A stretch of DNA of 64,000 nt from Bin87 sp965116565 (GCA_965116565.1 OZ220699.1:186001-250000), one strand, 5' to 3'. Numbered from the stretch's first letter, positions 43,174 through 52,666 are shown. Notes: a model not told the origin generated them from the letters alone. Made by a program: numbers and translations.

Positions 43174-44358
43174 ATGATTACGAAGTTTGGCAGCCTTTGG
43201 GCCGGTAATGTCGACATGGACAACCCTGGCTACCAGGGCACTCCGGCCAATGACCGCTGGCTATCGGACGAGGAGTTGGCCGGAGGCGGGATAGAGAAGG
43301 CCGAGCAGATAGCCATCGCGATGGACCGATTGGGTTACGACACATTCTGGGCGGCGGAGCACCACTTCCAACGGGAGGGGTACGAAGTGATTCCCAACCT
43401 GCTGATGCTTTGGGTGCACCTCGCACACCTGACCAAGAATCTGCGATTCGGTTGCGGCTTCAACATAAACCCGATGTGGAACCCGCTGCGTCTGGCGGAG
43501 GACTATGCCACCGCGGACTGGTTGACCGACGGGCGCGTGCGTTTCGGTGTGGGACGCGGATATCACACCCGCGAGGTGGAGGTATTCGGCGCGCCGATCA
43601 TGGACCAGAACGCCAACCGGGAGCTGTTCGAGGAGCAGGTGGAGGTCATCTGGAAGGCTTTCAACCAGCGCAGTTTCTCGCATCACGGCAAGCACTACGA
43701 CATTCCGCCCAACGTGCCCTATCGCGGCTATGACCTGGAAGAGATCACGCTGGTGCCACGTCCCAAGTATGACGTTGAGTGGTGGCAGCCGGTGGTGTCG
43801 GCCAGCGACCGGGCGATCAACTTCATGGCCAAGTGGGGTATCAAGGGAATCATCGGCGGCGGCGCAGCCACGGGCGGCGCCAGCGACGACGTAATCCACC
43901 GTTGGCAGGCGATTCATGCCGAGCACGGGAAGGACTGGAAACTGGGCGAGGGTCTGGCCGTCGGGTACTCGGTGCAGATTGCCAATTCCGAGAAGGAGGC
44001 GATGGACCAGGCCCGCCTGTGGATGGAAGAGCGGGTCAAGATGTTTGGTCCGTTGGGATTCATCGCCGGGTTGACCCAGGAACAGTTGGATGCGCTGAAC
44101 GCTTTCGGCCGCCCGGTACCCCAGGGACTCAAGATGCCGACAATCGAAGAGTCTGTGGCCGCCGGCCAATACCTGGTGGGGCCGCCGGATCGCATCACCG
44201 AGCAGCTGATGGAAGTGCAGGAGCGCTATCCTGGTCTCGAGGAAATCAACATCGGCGTCACGAACATGGGCATGCCGACCAGCGCGTCCATGGAGCAACT
44301 TGAGTGGTTTGCCAGCGACGTGATGCCGCACTTCAACAAGCAAGGCGCGGATAACTAA
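43174..44358 (+). CDS. LLM class flavin-dependent oxidoreductase
   Basis: 394 residues, with AAGGAGGA before the ATG. 'QIAIAMDRLGYDTFWAAEHH' and 'FQREGYEVIPNLLMLWVHLA' then 'AEDYATADWLTDGRVRFGVG' define the luciferase-like barrel; 'RGYHTREVEVFG' is the flavin-binding stretch. It is a single gene between the coiled-coil protein and gpsA, followed by a terminator hairpin. Third LLM gene of the window; substrate unknown. Confidence 0.9.
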   Translation: MITKFGSLWAGNVDMDNPGYQGTPANDRWLSDEELAGGGIEKAEQIAIAMDRLGYDTFWAAEHHFQREGYEVIPNLLMLWVHLAHLTKNLRFGCGFNINPMWNPLRLAEDYATADWLTDGRVRFGVGRGYHTREVEVFGAPIMDQNANRELFEEQVEVIWKAFNQRSFSHHGKHYDIPPNVPYRGYDLEEITLVPRPKYDVEWWQPVVSASDRAINFMAKWGIKGIIGGGAATGGASDDVIHRWQAIHAEHGKDWKLGEGLAVGYSVQIANSEKEAMDQARLWMEERVKMFGPLGFIAGLTQEQLDALNAFGRPVPQGLKMPTIEESVAAGQYLVGPPDRITEQLMEVQERYPGLEEINIGVTNMGMPTSASMEQLEWFASDVMPHFNKQGADN

Positions 44359-44380
44359 ACCGCGACCCGCGACGCAATTA

Positions 44381-44407
44381 AGGCCGGCGGCTGCCAGTCG
44401 CCGGCCT
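44381..44407 (+). terminator. Hairpin after the LLM gene
   Basis: AGGCCGGCG and CGCCGGCCT (perfect 9-bp arms, 9-base loop) end five bases before the gpsA ATG. There is no T-run, so it may be a translational or attenuation structure rather than a strong terminator. Confidence 0.45.
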
Positions 44408-44411
44408 ATTG

Positions 44412-45446
44412 ATGTACGCTTTGGTTTCCGCACCGAACCCGAATCTCCATCCCACCGCGGTGGTCGGCGCGACCACATGGGGGACAACGCTGGCGGTGAT
44501 GGTGGCCCGCGCCGGCAATTCGGTGCGCCTGTTGTGTCGCACGGAGGAGGAGGCGGACGAGCTACGGCGGGCGGGAGAGCACAGGCGGAGACTGCCTGGC
44601 GTGTCCTTCCCCGCAGCGCTGTCTCCGGAGCATGATCCCGCGCTGGCGCTCAGCGATGCGCGATTGGTGGTGGTCGCAGTACCATCGGACCGGTTTCGTC
44701 AGAATCTGAGACGGATTGCGGAGAGCGTGCCGGCGGATGCGGTGGTGCTCAGCGTTACGAAGGGCCTGGAACTGCCGGCGGGACTCCGCATGAGCGAGGT
44801 TGTTGCGCAGGAATTGCCAGGTCATTCGTCCGACCGGTTTGCGGTGCTTTCTGGGCCCAACCTGGCCGGTGAAGTCATGGCGGGCAAACCGGCGTCGACG
44901 GTGGTGGCGGCATCGGATGAAACGGCACGCCGGATGGTGCAGGACACGATGATGTCGCCGGCGTTTCGGGTTTACACCAGCGATGACGTTGTGGGTGTGG
45001 AGTTGTGCGGGTCGCTGAAGAACATCATAGCGCTGGCGGCGGGGATGGCCGATGGTCTGGGCGTTGGGGACAACGCCAAGGCTGCGCTGGTGACTCGTGG
45101 CCTGAGCGAAATTGGGAGGCTTGGGATAGCCGCCGGGGCACAACTGATGACTTTTGCCGGCCTTGCAGGGTTGGGCGACGTGATGGCGACCTGCAACAGC
45201 CCGTTGAGCCGCAACCGGAGGGTGGGCGAGGAACTGGCGAAGGGGCGTACGCTGGCTGAGATACTAGCCAATATGGATGCGGTGGCCGAGGGTGTGAACA
45301 CCGTGGTGGCGGCGCTGGAAATGGCGGAAAAGCTGGAGGTGGACATGCCGATAACCCGGCTGATGTCTAGGGTGTTGTTCGAAGGGCTGCCGGCGGCGGA
45401 GTGTATTCCGGCGCTCATGGAGCGCCCGCCGCGGGCGGAGTGGTAG
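44412..45446 (+). CDS. gpsA: NAD(P)-dependent glycerol-3-phosphate dehydrogenase
   Basis: 344 residues. Makes sn-glycerol 3-phosphate from dihydroxyacetone phosphate for phospholipid synthesis. 'TAVVGATTWGTTLAVMVARA' is the NAD-binding loop, slightly altered from the usual GAGxWGT. 'GPNLAGEVMAGKPASTVVAA' and 'GVELCGSLKNIIALAAGMAD' (catalytic Lys in SLKN) and 'TFAGLAGLGDVMATCNSPLS' are diagnostic. ATG at 44412 is used; no good Shine-Dalgarno, and the hairpin above overlaps the usual position. Confidence 0.94.
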   Translation: MYALVSAPNPNLHPTAVVGATTWGTTLAVMVARAGNSVRLLCRTEEEADELRRAGEHRRRLPGVSFPAALSPEHDPALALSDARLVVVAVPSDRFRQNLRRIAESVPADAVVLSVTKGLELPAGLRMSEVVAQELPGHSSDRFAVLSGPNLAGEVMAGKPASTVVAASDETARRMVQDTMMSPAFRVYTSDDVVGVELCGSLKNIIALAAGMADGLGVGDNAKAALVTRGLSEIGRLGIAAGAQLMTFAGLAGLGDVMATCNSPLSRNRRVGEELAKGRTLAEILANMDAVAEGVNTVVAALEMAEKLEVDMPITRLMSRVLFEGLPAAECIPALMERPPRAEW

Positions 45447-45509
45447 GGTCATGCCAGCAGGCCATCCTGTACAATAACATGTGGAACGCTACCCAGAAGT
45501 GCAACGACC

Positions 45510-46163
45510 ATGACTACCACGCAACAACCCGAAGAAGATCTCCTGGACCGCATTGAGCGCGTCTTGGCTGAAACCGTTGGGGGACTGGCCGAGGTGAGAG
45601 CGATCCAGGCCGAAGCTGCGACTGCCCACAGTCAGGAAATGGCAGAGATTCGGTCCATCGTCGCCGACATAGGCAAGCGAGTTGACCAGATTACCGAGCA
45701 ACAACAGCGCGCCAATCAGGATTTGTCGGTCATCAAGGGCTGGCAGACTGAGTTGGCCGTTGAGCGGACCGCCTTTGCCGTTTTCAACCGCTTGTCGCAT
45801 TTCGGTATGCTGATGAACATGATCCAAAAACACGACATAAATAACTACACAGTTGCCGGAGTCAGGAATAAGATCATTTCCCAAGAAGACGCCGACCGGG
45901 TTAACGCTATAGATTTTGTCATGGAAGGGATTGACGGATCCGGAGATCCGGTAATGTTCGCTGTAGAAGTTTCATACGCTGCCGGTCACGATGATGTTCG
46001 GCGAGCCGTTGAGCGCGCTCCGCTCATCAAAAGGCTGATGGGACGAGAAGTAGTAATTCCCGCCGTGGTAGCAGAAATTATCAGCCAAGATTTCGAAGAC
46101 TACGCTGGGATGAACAAAATTCGCTGGACCTATGTGGCCAACGGCAACCGCATATCACAATGA
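45510..46163 (+). CDS. Coiled-coil protein with a PD-(D/E)XK-like C-terminal domain
   Basis: 217 residues. The first ~85 form a coiled coil ('RIERVLAETVGGLAEVRAIQ', 'VADIGKRVDQITEQQQRANQ'). The last ~110 resemble DUF3782-type restriction-endonuclease-fold domains: 'NAIDFVMEGIDGSGDPVMFA' then 'VEVSYAAGHDDVRRAVERAP' and 'GREVVIPAVVAEIIS'. The acidic Asp and Glu are present, but the Lys of E-x-K reads Ser (V-E-V-S). Either the third residue migrated or the domain is inactive. Role unknown; convergent with ispH. Confidence 0.65.
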   Translation: MTTTQQPEEDLLDRIERVLAETVGGLAEVRAIQAEAATAHSQEMAEIRSIVADIGKRVDQITEQQQRANQDLSVIKGWQTELAVERTAFAVFNRLSHFGMLMNMIQKHDINNYTVAGVRNKIISQEDADRVNAIDFVMEGIDGSGDPVMFAVEVSYAAGHDDVRRAVERAPLIKRLMGREVVIPAVVAEIISQDFEDYAGMNKIRWTYVANGNRISQ

Positions 46164-46178
46164 TCGGAGCCTGCCTGG

Positions 46179-47099
46179 TCAGCGCAACTCCCGCGGCAGG
46201 GTGAAGGTGATGTCTTCCTCGGCGCCTTCGAGGAGTGTCACGCGTTCGGGGCGCAATGATTCGATCACCGCTTCCACCAGCACCTCCGGCGTTGACGCGC
46301 CCGACGTGATGCCGGCGCGCCGGCATCCGACGAGCCAATCGGGGTTGATCTCGTCGGGGCCGTTGATGAGGTAGGCCGGCGTGCCGTTGGCTTCGGCGAC
46401 CTCGCGCAAGCGGTTGCAGTTTGAAGAGTTCTGGGCGCCGATGACGAGCACGACGTCGACCAGGCCGGCCATTTGGGTGACGGCATCCTGCCGGTTGGTG
46501 GTGGCATAGCAGATGTCGTTGCGCACGACCGCAGCCGGGAATCGCTCCTGAATCGCGCCGATGGCGTTGGCGGTGTCGCCCACTGACAAGGTGGTCTGGG
46601 TGATGACGGCGACCTCGGTGCCGGCGGGCCATTCGATATCGGCGCTGACGGCCTGCTCGGCAAGGGGCGAGGTATCGTTGATCAGCGTCATGGGGGCCTG
46701 GCCCATGGTGCCGCGAACCTCCTGATGTCCCCGGTGTCCGACCAGCAAGACGCGCCTGCCCTCGCGGTGATATTTTTTCGCTTCGTTGTGGACGCGAGTT
46801 ACCAGGGGACAGACGGCGTCGATGACGCGAAGGTTACGCTCGTTGGCGCGCTCGAAGTCCTCGGGGGGCGAACCGTGAGCGGAGAAAACGACCAGGGATC
46901 CCTCCGGGACCTCATCGACCTCCTCAACGGTGATGGCGCCCTTGCGTTCGAGTTCGGCGACCACGTAGGGGTTGTGGACGATCTGATGCTTGACGTAGAC
47001 GGGCGGGCCGAACCGCTTCAGACATTCCTCGACCACGTCGATGGCGCGAACGACGCCGGCGCAAAATCCGCGAGGCGAGCTCAGTATGACTTCAACCAT
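46179..47099 (-). CDS. ispH: 4-hydroxy-3-methylbut-2-enyl diphosphate reductase
   Basis: 306 residues from an ATG preceded by AAAAGGA (20 more codons upstream are in frame but less supported). Last enzyme of the MEP isoprenoid pathway, an Fe-S protein forming IPP and DMAPP. The three cluster cysteines are in 'SSPRGFCAGVVRAI', 'IDAVCPLVTRVH' and 'NDICYATTNRQDAV'. 'HQIVHNPYVV' and 'VFSAHGSPPE' supply the substrate-binding His. Only MEP-pathway gene in the window. Confidence 0.95.
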   Translation of the reverse strand: MVEVILSSPRGFCAGVVRAIDVVEECLKRFGPPVYVKHQIVHNPYVVAELERKGAITVEEVDEVPEGSLVVFSAHGSPPEDFERANERNLRVIDAVCPLVTRVHNEAKKYHREGRRVLLVGHRGHQEVRGTMGQAPMTLINDTSPLAEQAVSADIEWPAGTEVAVITQTTLSVGDTANAIGAIQERFPAAVVRNDICYATTNRQDAVTQMAGLVDVVLVIGAQNSSNCNRLREVAEANGTPAYLINGPDEINPDWLVGCRRAGITSGASTPEVLVEAVIESLRPERVTLLEGAEEDITFTLPRELR

Positions 47100-47204
47100 C
47101 TTTATATCCTTTTCATTTGCGGATATCCCGCTGGAGACCGTCAATTTTTGAAAAGCCATTCAGTACAATCCTGTTGATTCTGTCGGATGTCGTGAGGGGA
47201 TTGG

Positions 47205-48386
47205 CTACGCGCTGTCCGGAGTCCAGCCCCACGGTCGTGGGCCCCACCCGGCCTCGAACACCTCGCCGCGCTTGACGGACAACACGGGGACGACGGCGCG
47301 TTCGGATTTCCTGGCGTTACCGAGCACGTCGTAGACGACCCATTCGCCTTCCTCGATGTCCAGGACTGAGACATCCGCCTGTTTACCCACCGCGAGGCTG
47401 CCCAGCCGATCCGCCTCGCCGATGGCACGGGCCGGATTGATGGTGCACATTTCCACGACGCGATCGAAGGTGAAACCCATGGTCAGGAAACGGGTCATCA
47501 TCTCGGTCATGCTGTGGACGGTGCGGATACGGCCCGGGACGGTAAGGTCGGTGCTGATGCAATGGGGCTCCACGCCCTGGTCGAGGACGCGCTCGCCGAT
47601 GTCGAAGCTGAAGTTGGCGCGGCCGTGGGCGGTATCGAGCCAAACACCGCGCTCGTGGGCCTCGCGGGCTTCGGGAACGAGATGGCCGTCGTTGTCCAGC
47701 ACTCCGCCGGGATTGGCGGTAAAGAAGTGGGTAACAATATCACCGGGCTCCATGATGGGGAGCAATTCCCGGATGACCTCAGCCGGGTAGCGCTTTTCGG
47801 TGTCGCCGATGTGGACCATGAGGGGAACGCCGGCTTCCCTGGCGGCGCGCTTGGCCTGGCGAGGCATTTCCATGCCCATGATTTCCAGGGCGGGCGATAC
47901 CATGCGGGCCTTGATGCCGCGAATCACGCCATTGCTCTCCTCAACGACCTGGATAGTGCGCTCCAGATCGATGCTGCTGGGGGCGAATATGTCGGGCGTG
48001 GTGGCTAGGCCGGTGCGGCAGATGTGGAGGAACGGGATGATCTCGGTGTGGTTGTTGGGGATGATGTGAGCGGGGAATCCGCCGTAGGTGTCGCAGCCGC
48101 TGCTGCCGGCGTCCACCATGGTCGTAACGCCGGCTCTCACACCACCGATGTCCGCGTTGACGCCGTTGCCATTGACGCCTTCGTAAACGTGGGTGTGGAG
48201 GTCGATCAAACCGGGCGTGACGTATCTGCCGTTGACTTCGACGACACGGGCAGCGTCATCGGTCGGGAGGTCGGCGGCGACGGCGGAAATTTTGCCGTCG
48301 GTAACACCGACATCTAGTGCGCCGTGCAGACCTTCGGTTGGATCAACTACGGTTCCGCCCCTGATAATCAGATCGTAAGTAGCCAT
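47205..48386 (-). CDS. Amidohydrolase/deacetylase family metallohydrolase
   Basis: 393 residues. 'YVTPGLIDLHTHVYEGVNGN' has the HxH metal site, 'GVIRGIKARMVSP' the Lys expected to be carbamylated, 'VPLMVHIGDTE' and 'IVTHFFTANPG' the two further His, and 'CISTDLTVPG' the final Asp, so a binuclear amidohydrolase centre is complete. The family includes dihydroorotase-like and N-acyl-amino-acid hydrolases; 'AVGKQADVSVLDIEEGEWVV' is the typical urease-like composite beta strand at the end. Preceded by a promoter and a five-copy tandem repeat. Confidence 0.9.
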   Translation of the reverse strand: MATYDLIIRGGTVVDPTEGLHGALDVGVTDGKISAVAADLPTDDAARVVEVNGRYVTPGLIDLHTHVYEGVNGNGVNADIGGVRAGVTTMVDAGSSGCDTYGGFPAHIIPNNHTEIIPFLHICRTGLATTPDIFAPSSIDLERTIQVVEESNGVIRGIKARMVSPALEIMGMEMPRQAKRAAREAGVPLMVHIGDTEKRYPAEVIRELLPIMEPGDIVTHFFTANPGGVLDNDGHLVPEAREAHERGVWLDTAHGRANFSFDIGERVLDQGVEPHCISTDLTVPGRIRTVHSMTEMMTRFLTMGFTFDRVVEMCTINPARAIGEADRLGSLAVGKQADVSVLDIEEGEWVVYDVLGNARKSERAVVPVLSVKRGEVFEAGWGPRPWGWTPDSA

Positions 48387-48454
48387 CGCGAGATTCCCTC
48401 CGTAGGACTCGTTCCAGTACCGTGGCCGGACGACGTTCGCGGCCGGCTTGGGTC

Positions 48455-48483
48455 AGCGTAGTGAGTGCCTGCGGGAGTGTCAA
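48455..48483 (-). promoter_or_regulatory. Promoter of the metallohydrolase gene
   Basis: On the minus strand TTGACA (perfect) and TACGCT are separated by 17 bases, about 70 bases before the ATG. The -10 is weak, which suggests an activator. Confidence 0.45.
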
Positions 48484-48520
48484 GCGGAGCCGCGCGATCG
48501 AGGGACGGCCCGGATTTCCC

Positions 48521-48600
48521 GGGACGAATCCGCGCGGGGACGAATCCGCGCGGGGACGAATCCGCGCGGGGACGAATCCGCACGGGGACGAATCCGCCCA
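48521..48600. repeat. Five tandem copies of a 16 bp unit
   Basis: GGGACGAATCCGCGCG occurs five times without interruption; the first three copies are identical, the fourth has one change and the fifth ends CCCA. It sits 38 bases upstream of the -35 of the metallohydrolase promoter, at a spacing suited to repeated protein-binding sites. The rest of 48601-48764 shows nothing else. Confidence 0.9.
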
Positions 48601-48764
48601 AGCGGAGAGCCGGGTTCTGACCCGGCTCCCGGTTCCGCGGAGGAATCTCCGAATACGAAGACGGGTGAGCAGGTTGGCAAGGGCGCCCCTGGGTGGAAGA
48701 CGGTCAGTCGGTGGGGTTTGCGTGCGCCGCAATTACCCAGAAGGCCGATCAGCGCTGCGGACGG

Positions 48765-50225
48765 TCAGTCAGATCCGGACCCCGGGCGCCGGACACGAGA
48801 ACGGGCGCGGCTGAGGAGCGAACCGACTCTGTCGCGTATCGTTGCCCGATCCGTTACACCGTCCGGACCTGGCGCGTATGGGTTGGCCACCATACTCTCT
48901 GCATGGCCGGGTTCCCAACGGTAGATTGACGCGAAAAGCTTGGAGCCGACGACGAAAACCATGTAAACGAAAATCGCCGTCGCGTGCCACAAATAGCCAA
49001 CATTGAACCTTTCCAACACCTCATCGGGCGAGATTCCAAGTCGGGCGTAATCGGTGTCCCACGCATACAGCAAATTGTAGTCAGGGAACTGGGCCGGCAG
49101 GTCGGGCACGACATAGATGACAAGTATCGCCGCGCCTCCGAGCGTGGCCGCAACCGTGCCAAACACCAACAAGGACCACAGCAGGAAGCGGCGGTCTGCC
49201 TCCTGAGGCTCCACGGTGGGATCGCGGAGCAAGAGCAAGACGACGAAAATCGCAGCGAGAAATGCAAACACCACCCCAAGTTGGACCAACACCGCAGAGT
49301 TGGCGAGCAGGGCGAGGACGATGTAAACCATTCCGATGGGAGGCAAAACCACCGACACCGCACGCCGGAGAGCGCCGCCGGCGCGCATCCCGGCTCGGTA
49401 GCGCAATTTTTCCAGTCCGAAAAACATCGCTCCCGCCATGGAAGCCAGACCCAAGTTGACCAGGAGCGCCAACATGAAGGGTTTGGACGTGCCGGCCCAG
49501 TCGCTGATCGAATGGAAACCGTAATGGTCCATATTGAGCATGGCAGTTTGCAGCAACGGCGTGGTCAGCAATATGAAAAGCGACACGCAGAGGAACTCAC
49601 ACAGATCGTGATCGGTCTCCAACCTCTGAAATCCGGCGGCCAATCTCACGGCCACCACCAAGCCGATATAGGCGATGGGTATCCATAGTGCGGTCCAACC
49701 GAGGAATGACCACAAGTACCCACCGGCCAGGATGGCGACGACCGGTATAAAACAGCTGAGGAAACTCAGGCGCAACATTGGGAAGGAAGCGGTGAAAGGA
49801 CGGCTCCCCGGGGCGGCTTCGCGGTGTTCAAGAATCTGGTAGGAGAGTCCGCCGGCGGACAGTTGGCTCGGATCGATTTGCGGGGGCTCGGCGTCGAGAT
49901 CAGACTCCTCATTGTCGCGATTGGATTGGACCGTGAAGCCGGCAAGGGACACCAACCCGTCGATTTCCGGCTGGGACAAATTCAGCGCTCTGCCGAACAC
50001 CTCCAGGCGTTCCCGGCTGGGGCGTGTGGCTCCCGATTCCCAACGGGAAACGGTCGTGTGGCTGTAGCGCTGGCCATAATTGCTATCCACCGCCGCCATG
50101 CGGCGGAGCAACTCTTCCTGTGTCAGTCCTCTCCCACCCTGATCTGACGGGAATGATTCTCGGTAGGCGCGCATCAACATGCCGACCTGTATGGCCTTGA
50201 AGCGTTGAGCGTCCCGTTCCAACAT
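48765..50225 (-). CDS. XRE-family regulator with a multi-pass membrane domain
   Basis: 486 residues from an ATG with GAGGGGT six bases upstream. Residues ~10-100 are an XRE-type helix-turn-helix: 'GGRGLTQEELLRRMAAV', 'RYSHTTVSRWESGATRPS' and 'RERLEVFGRALNLSQPEIDG'. Residues ~150-470 hold about nine hydrophobic helices, for example 'LSFLSCFIPVVAILAGGYLW', 'PIGMVYIVLALLANSAVLVQ' and 'LLLLRDPTVE'. A soluble Arg-rich tail ends the protein. An HTH fused to a polytopic membrane domain suggests membrane-signal-controlled DNA binding. Ligand and target genes unknown. Confidence 0.8.
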   Translation of the reverse strand: MLERDAQRFKAIQVGMLMRAYRESFPSDQGGRGLTQEELLRRMAAVDSNYGQRYSHTTVSRWESGATRPSRERLEVFGRALNLSQPEIDGLVSLAGFTVQSNRDNEESDLDAEPPQIDPSQLSAGGLSYQILEHREAAPGSRPFTASFPMLRLSFLSCFIPVVAILAGGYLWSFLGWTALWIPIAYIGLVVAVRLAAGFQRLETDHDLCEFLCVSLFILLTTPLLQTAMLNMDHYGFHSISDWAGTSKPFMLALLVNLGLASMAGAMFFGLEKLRYRAGMRAGGALRRAVSVVLPPIGMVYIVLALLANSAVLVQLGVVFAFLAAIFVVLLLLRDPTVEPQEADRRFLLWSLLVFGTVAATLGGAAILVIYVVPDLPAQFPDYNLLYAWDTDYARLGISPDEVLERFNVGYLWHATAIFVYMVFVVGSKLFASIYRWEPGHAESMVANPYAPGPDGVTDRATIRDRVGSLLSRARSRVRRPGSGSD

Positions 50226-50297
50226 TGGCACCCCTCACATATCGAGGCAATTTTTGATGAAATATCTTTCACCTTTACTTCAAATCAATTAGGGCAA

Positions 50298-50326
50298 ATT
50301 ATCCGTCCATCTTATTGATCTGACAA
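50298..50326 (-). promoter_or_regulatory. Promoter of the membrane XRE regulator
   Basis: On the minus strand TTGTCA and GATAAT (five of six each) are separated by 17 bases, about 70 bases before the ATG. Confidence 0.55.
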
Positions 50327-50896
50327 GCAAGCATCATGCCAACCTCTCGTCAAACTTCTGTCGCAATATCAATAAAATGTTCTAAAGTGGTGGACAGAAC
50401 CTTTCAATTTCGTCACAAGATGCGCGTGAAATGGATAAGCAAGCCAATCAAAATCATGAAATGGAATATAGCTTCGGTGTGGCCGGTCGGAGTGAACGGG
50501 AGCACCGCGAGTCGGAACTGCATCGGAGCGGGCACAACCGATCCACAAATATCCTGTGAATGCGCTGGGTGCCGACGTTCAGAAAGCCGGACGTGCCCGC
50601 TGATGGTGGGCGTGGACGTGAATGCGAATGTGTCGAATATGGGCGCAATGGCGGCGATACAGTGATCAACTGCGTGGATATATTACGATACGCCATCATG
50701 AGACCGGCGGATTCTTCACACCGGCTGCACGGGCAGGTCCGAGCAAAGGCTATTGTCCAGAGCTACGATTCGGGGCGCCGGAAATGCGGTCGATGGCCGC
50801 ATGCTCAGGTCAACTGGCAACTACCGCGGGGATGTCCTATACTGCCGGACACGACGGAAACGCGATTCATAGCGCAGCATTGCTGCGGAGGTAGAA
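50327..50896. other. Spacer without a supported gene
   Basis: The first ~140 bases are AT-rich (possible regulatory DNA). Open frames in 50336-50700 on either strand have biased, motif-free translations. Nothing else recognised. Confidence 0.5.
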
Positions 50897-52666
50897 ATGG
50901 CCATTGGACTGAGGAGCTATCGCCCGTTGGTGGGTGGCGTTACCCACATGGTGAGCACCGGACACTACCTGGCGACGGCTGCCGGCTACCGGATCCTGGA
51001 GCAGGGCGGCAACGCGATCGACGCGGGCGTGGCGGCTGGCATTGTGATCAACGTTACGCTGCCGCAGTACACCAGCTTCGCGGGCGTCGCGCCCATCATC
51101 ATCCACCACGCGGAGTCGGGCGAAACGCGGGAGATCAGCGGACTGGGCCGGTGGCCGGCCGAGGCGTCGATCGACTACTTCAGGCAGGAACACGGCGGTG
51201 ACATGCCCCACGGCGTGATGCGCACGGTGACGCCGGCGGCGCCGGACGCGTGGATCACGTCGCTGATCCGCTACGGCACCATGACCTTTGAGCAGGTGTC
51301 GACGCCGGCGTTGGAAATCGCCGAGGGCGGTTTCCCGATTCCGGCCACGCTGCACCGGGCGCTGGTGAGCAGCGGCGACAACATCATCCTAGATGAGGGC
51401 GACACCAGCCAGTGGACCAGCACCATGGAGATCTTCTACCCGGGCGGCAAGGCGCTGGGCATCGGAGACCTGTTGGTACAGAAGGACCTGGCACGCACCT
51501 TCCGTCGGATGATCCACGCCGAGCAGTCGGTGAACGGCCAGGGCAGGGAAGCCGGTCTGCGGGCCGCCAAGGACCTTTTCTACAGGGGCGACATCGCCGA
51601 GGAGATGGTCTCGTTCATCCGCAGCCAGGGCGGCTGGCTTTCGATGAAAGACCTGGCGGATTTCTCGGTGGGCGTGGACGTGCCGCCCATGATTGACTAC
51701 AAGAGCGCGAACTCCGAAGAAATCGAAGTGTACGCCTGCGGCCCGTGGTGCCAGGGGCCGATGAACCTGCACGCGCTGCGCATCCTGGAGGGGTGCGACC
51801 TGCAGGGGATGGGCCACAATTCCGCAGAATACGTGCATACGGTGCTGGAGGCGCTGAAGCTGGCCTTCTCCGACCGGCACGCATACTACGGCGACCCCGA
51901 TTTTGTTGACGTGCCGATGGCCGGCTTGCTGTCGCGCGAGTACGCAGAGGTTCGCCGCCGGGAGATCGACCCGCAACGGGCGAATCCCGAGATGCCGTTG
52001 GCCGGCGACCCCTGGGCGCACCAGCAGGGCGGGGTCCGGTACGGGGCCAAGCAGCCTGAGCCGGTGGCGGGGCCATTGTCGGCGGACACATCGTACATCT
52101 GCGCGGTGGACCGCTGGGGCAACGCGTTTTCGGCCACGCCCAGCGACGGTTTCGGCGGCGCGCCCATAGTGCCGGGGCTGGGATTCATGGTGTCGGCGCG
52201 AGGTTCGCAGAACTGGTTGGACGAAGACCACCCGTGCAGCCTGGAGCCGGGCAAACGGCCGCGTTTGACGCCGAATCCGGCGATGGCGTTCAAGGACGGG
52301 AAGCCGTGGCTGCCGTTCGGCACCCCGGGCGGCGACGTGCAGCCGCAGTCAATGGTGCAGTTGTTCCTGAACGTGGCCGAGTTCGGCATGGACGTGCAGC
52401 AGGCGATTGAAGCGCCGCGCGCGTCGACGTGGAGTTTCCCCAATTCGTTCTGGCCGCACGCGTACCGGCCGGGCCTGGTTGGCGTGGAGTCGCGCATCGA
52501 ACCGTCGGTGGTGGACGACCTGCGCAAGCGCGGCCACGACGTGGACGTGTGGAACGAGTGGACGCCGCGCATGGGATCACTGTGCGCGATCGAGGTGGAC
52601 CGGGACCGGGGCACGATGTATGGCGGCGCGGACCTGCGCCGGGACGGGTACGCCATGGGGCGGTAG
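50897..52666 (+). CDS. Gamma-glutamyltransferase family protein
   Basis: 589 residues, full length, with GGAGG ahead of the ATG. N-terminal nucleophile hydrolase that self-cleaves at a Thr. 'YRILEQGGNAIDAGVAAGIV' and the cleavage/nucleophile region 'ADTSYICAVDRWGNAFSATP' (Thr of D-T-S) are present, followed by 'GFMVSARGSQNWLDEDHPCS' and 'PFGTPGGDVQPQSMVQLFLN' in the small subunit. No export signal is visible at the N-terminus, unlike periplasmic GGTs. Acyl donor may be glutathione or a cephalosporin-like amide; not resolvable here. Confidence 0.92.
   Translation: MAIGLRSYRPLVGGVTHMVSTGHYLATAAGYRILEQGGNAIDAGVAAGIVINVTLPQYTSFAGVAPIIIHHAESGETREISGLGRWPAEASIDYFRQEHGGDMPHGVMRTVTPAAPDAWITSLIRYGTMTFEQVSTPALEIAEGGFPIPATLHRALVSSGDNIILDEGDTSQWTSTMEIFYPGGKALGIGDLLVQKDLARTFRRMIHAEQSVNGQGREAGLRAAKDLFYRGDIAEEMVSFIRSQGGWLSMKDLADFSVGVDVPPMIDYKSANSEEIEVYACGPWCQGPMNLHALRILEGCDLQGMGHNSAEYVHTVLEALKLAFSDRHAYYGDPDFVDVPMAGLLSREYAEVRRREIDPQRANPEMPLAGDPWAHQQGGVRYGAKQPEPVAGPLSADTSYICAVDRWGNAFSATPSDGFGGAPIVPGLGFMVSARGSQNWLDEDHPCSLEPGKRPRLTPNPAMAFKDGKPWLPFGTPGGDVQPQSMVQLFLNVAEFGMDVQQAIEAPRASTWSFPNSFWPHAYRPGLVGVESRIEPSVVDDLRKRGHDVDVWNEWTPRMGSLCAIEVDRDRGTMYGGADLRRDGYAMGR

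Noticed and set aside
48521..48600. CRISPR array
   Set aside because: Units are contiguous with no spacers and only 16 bases long, and no cas genes are nearby; it is a simple tandem repeat.
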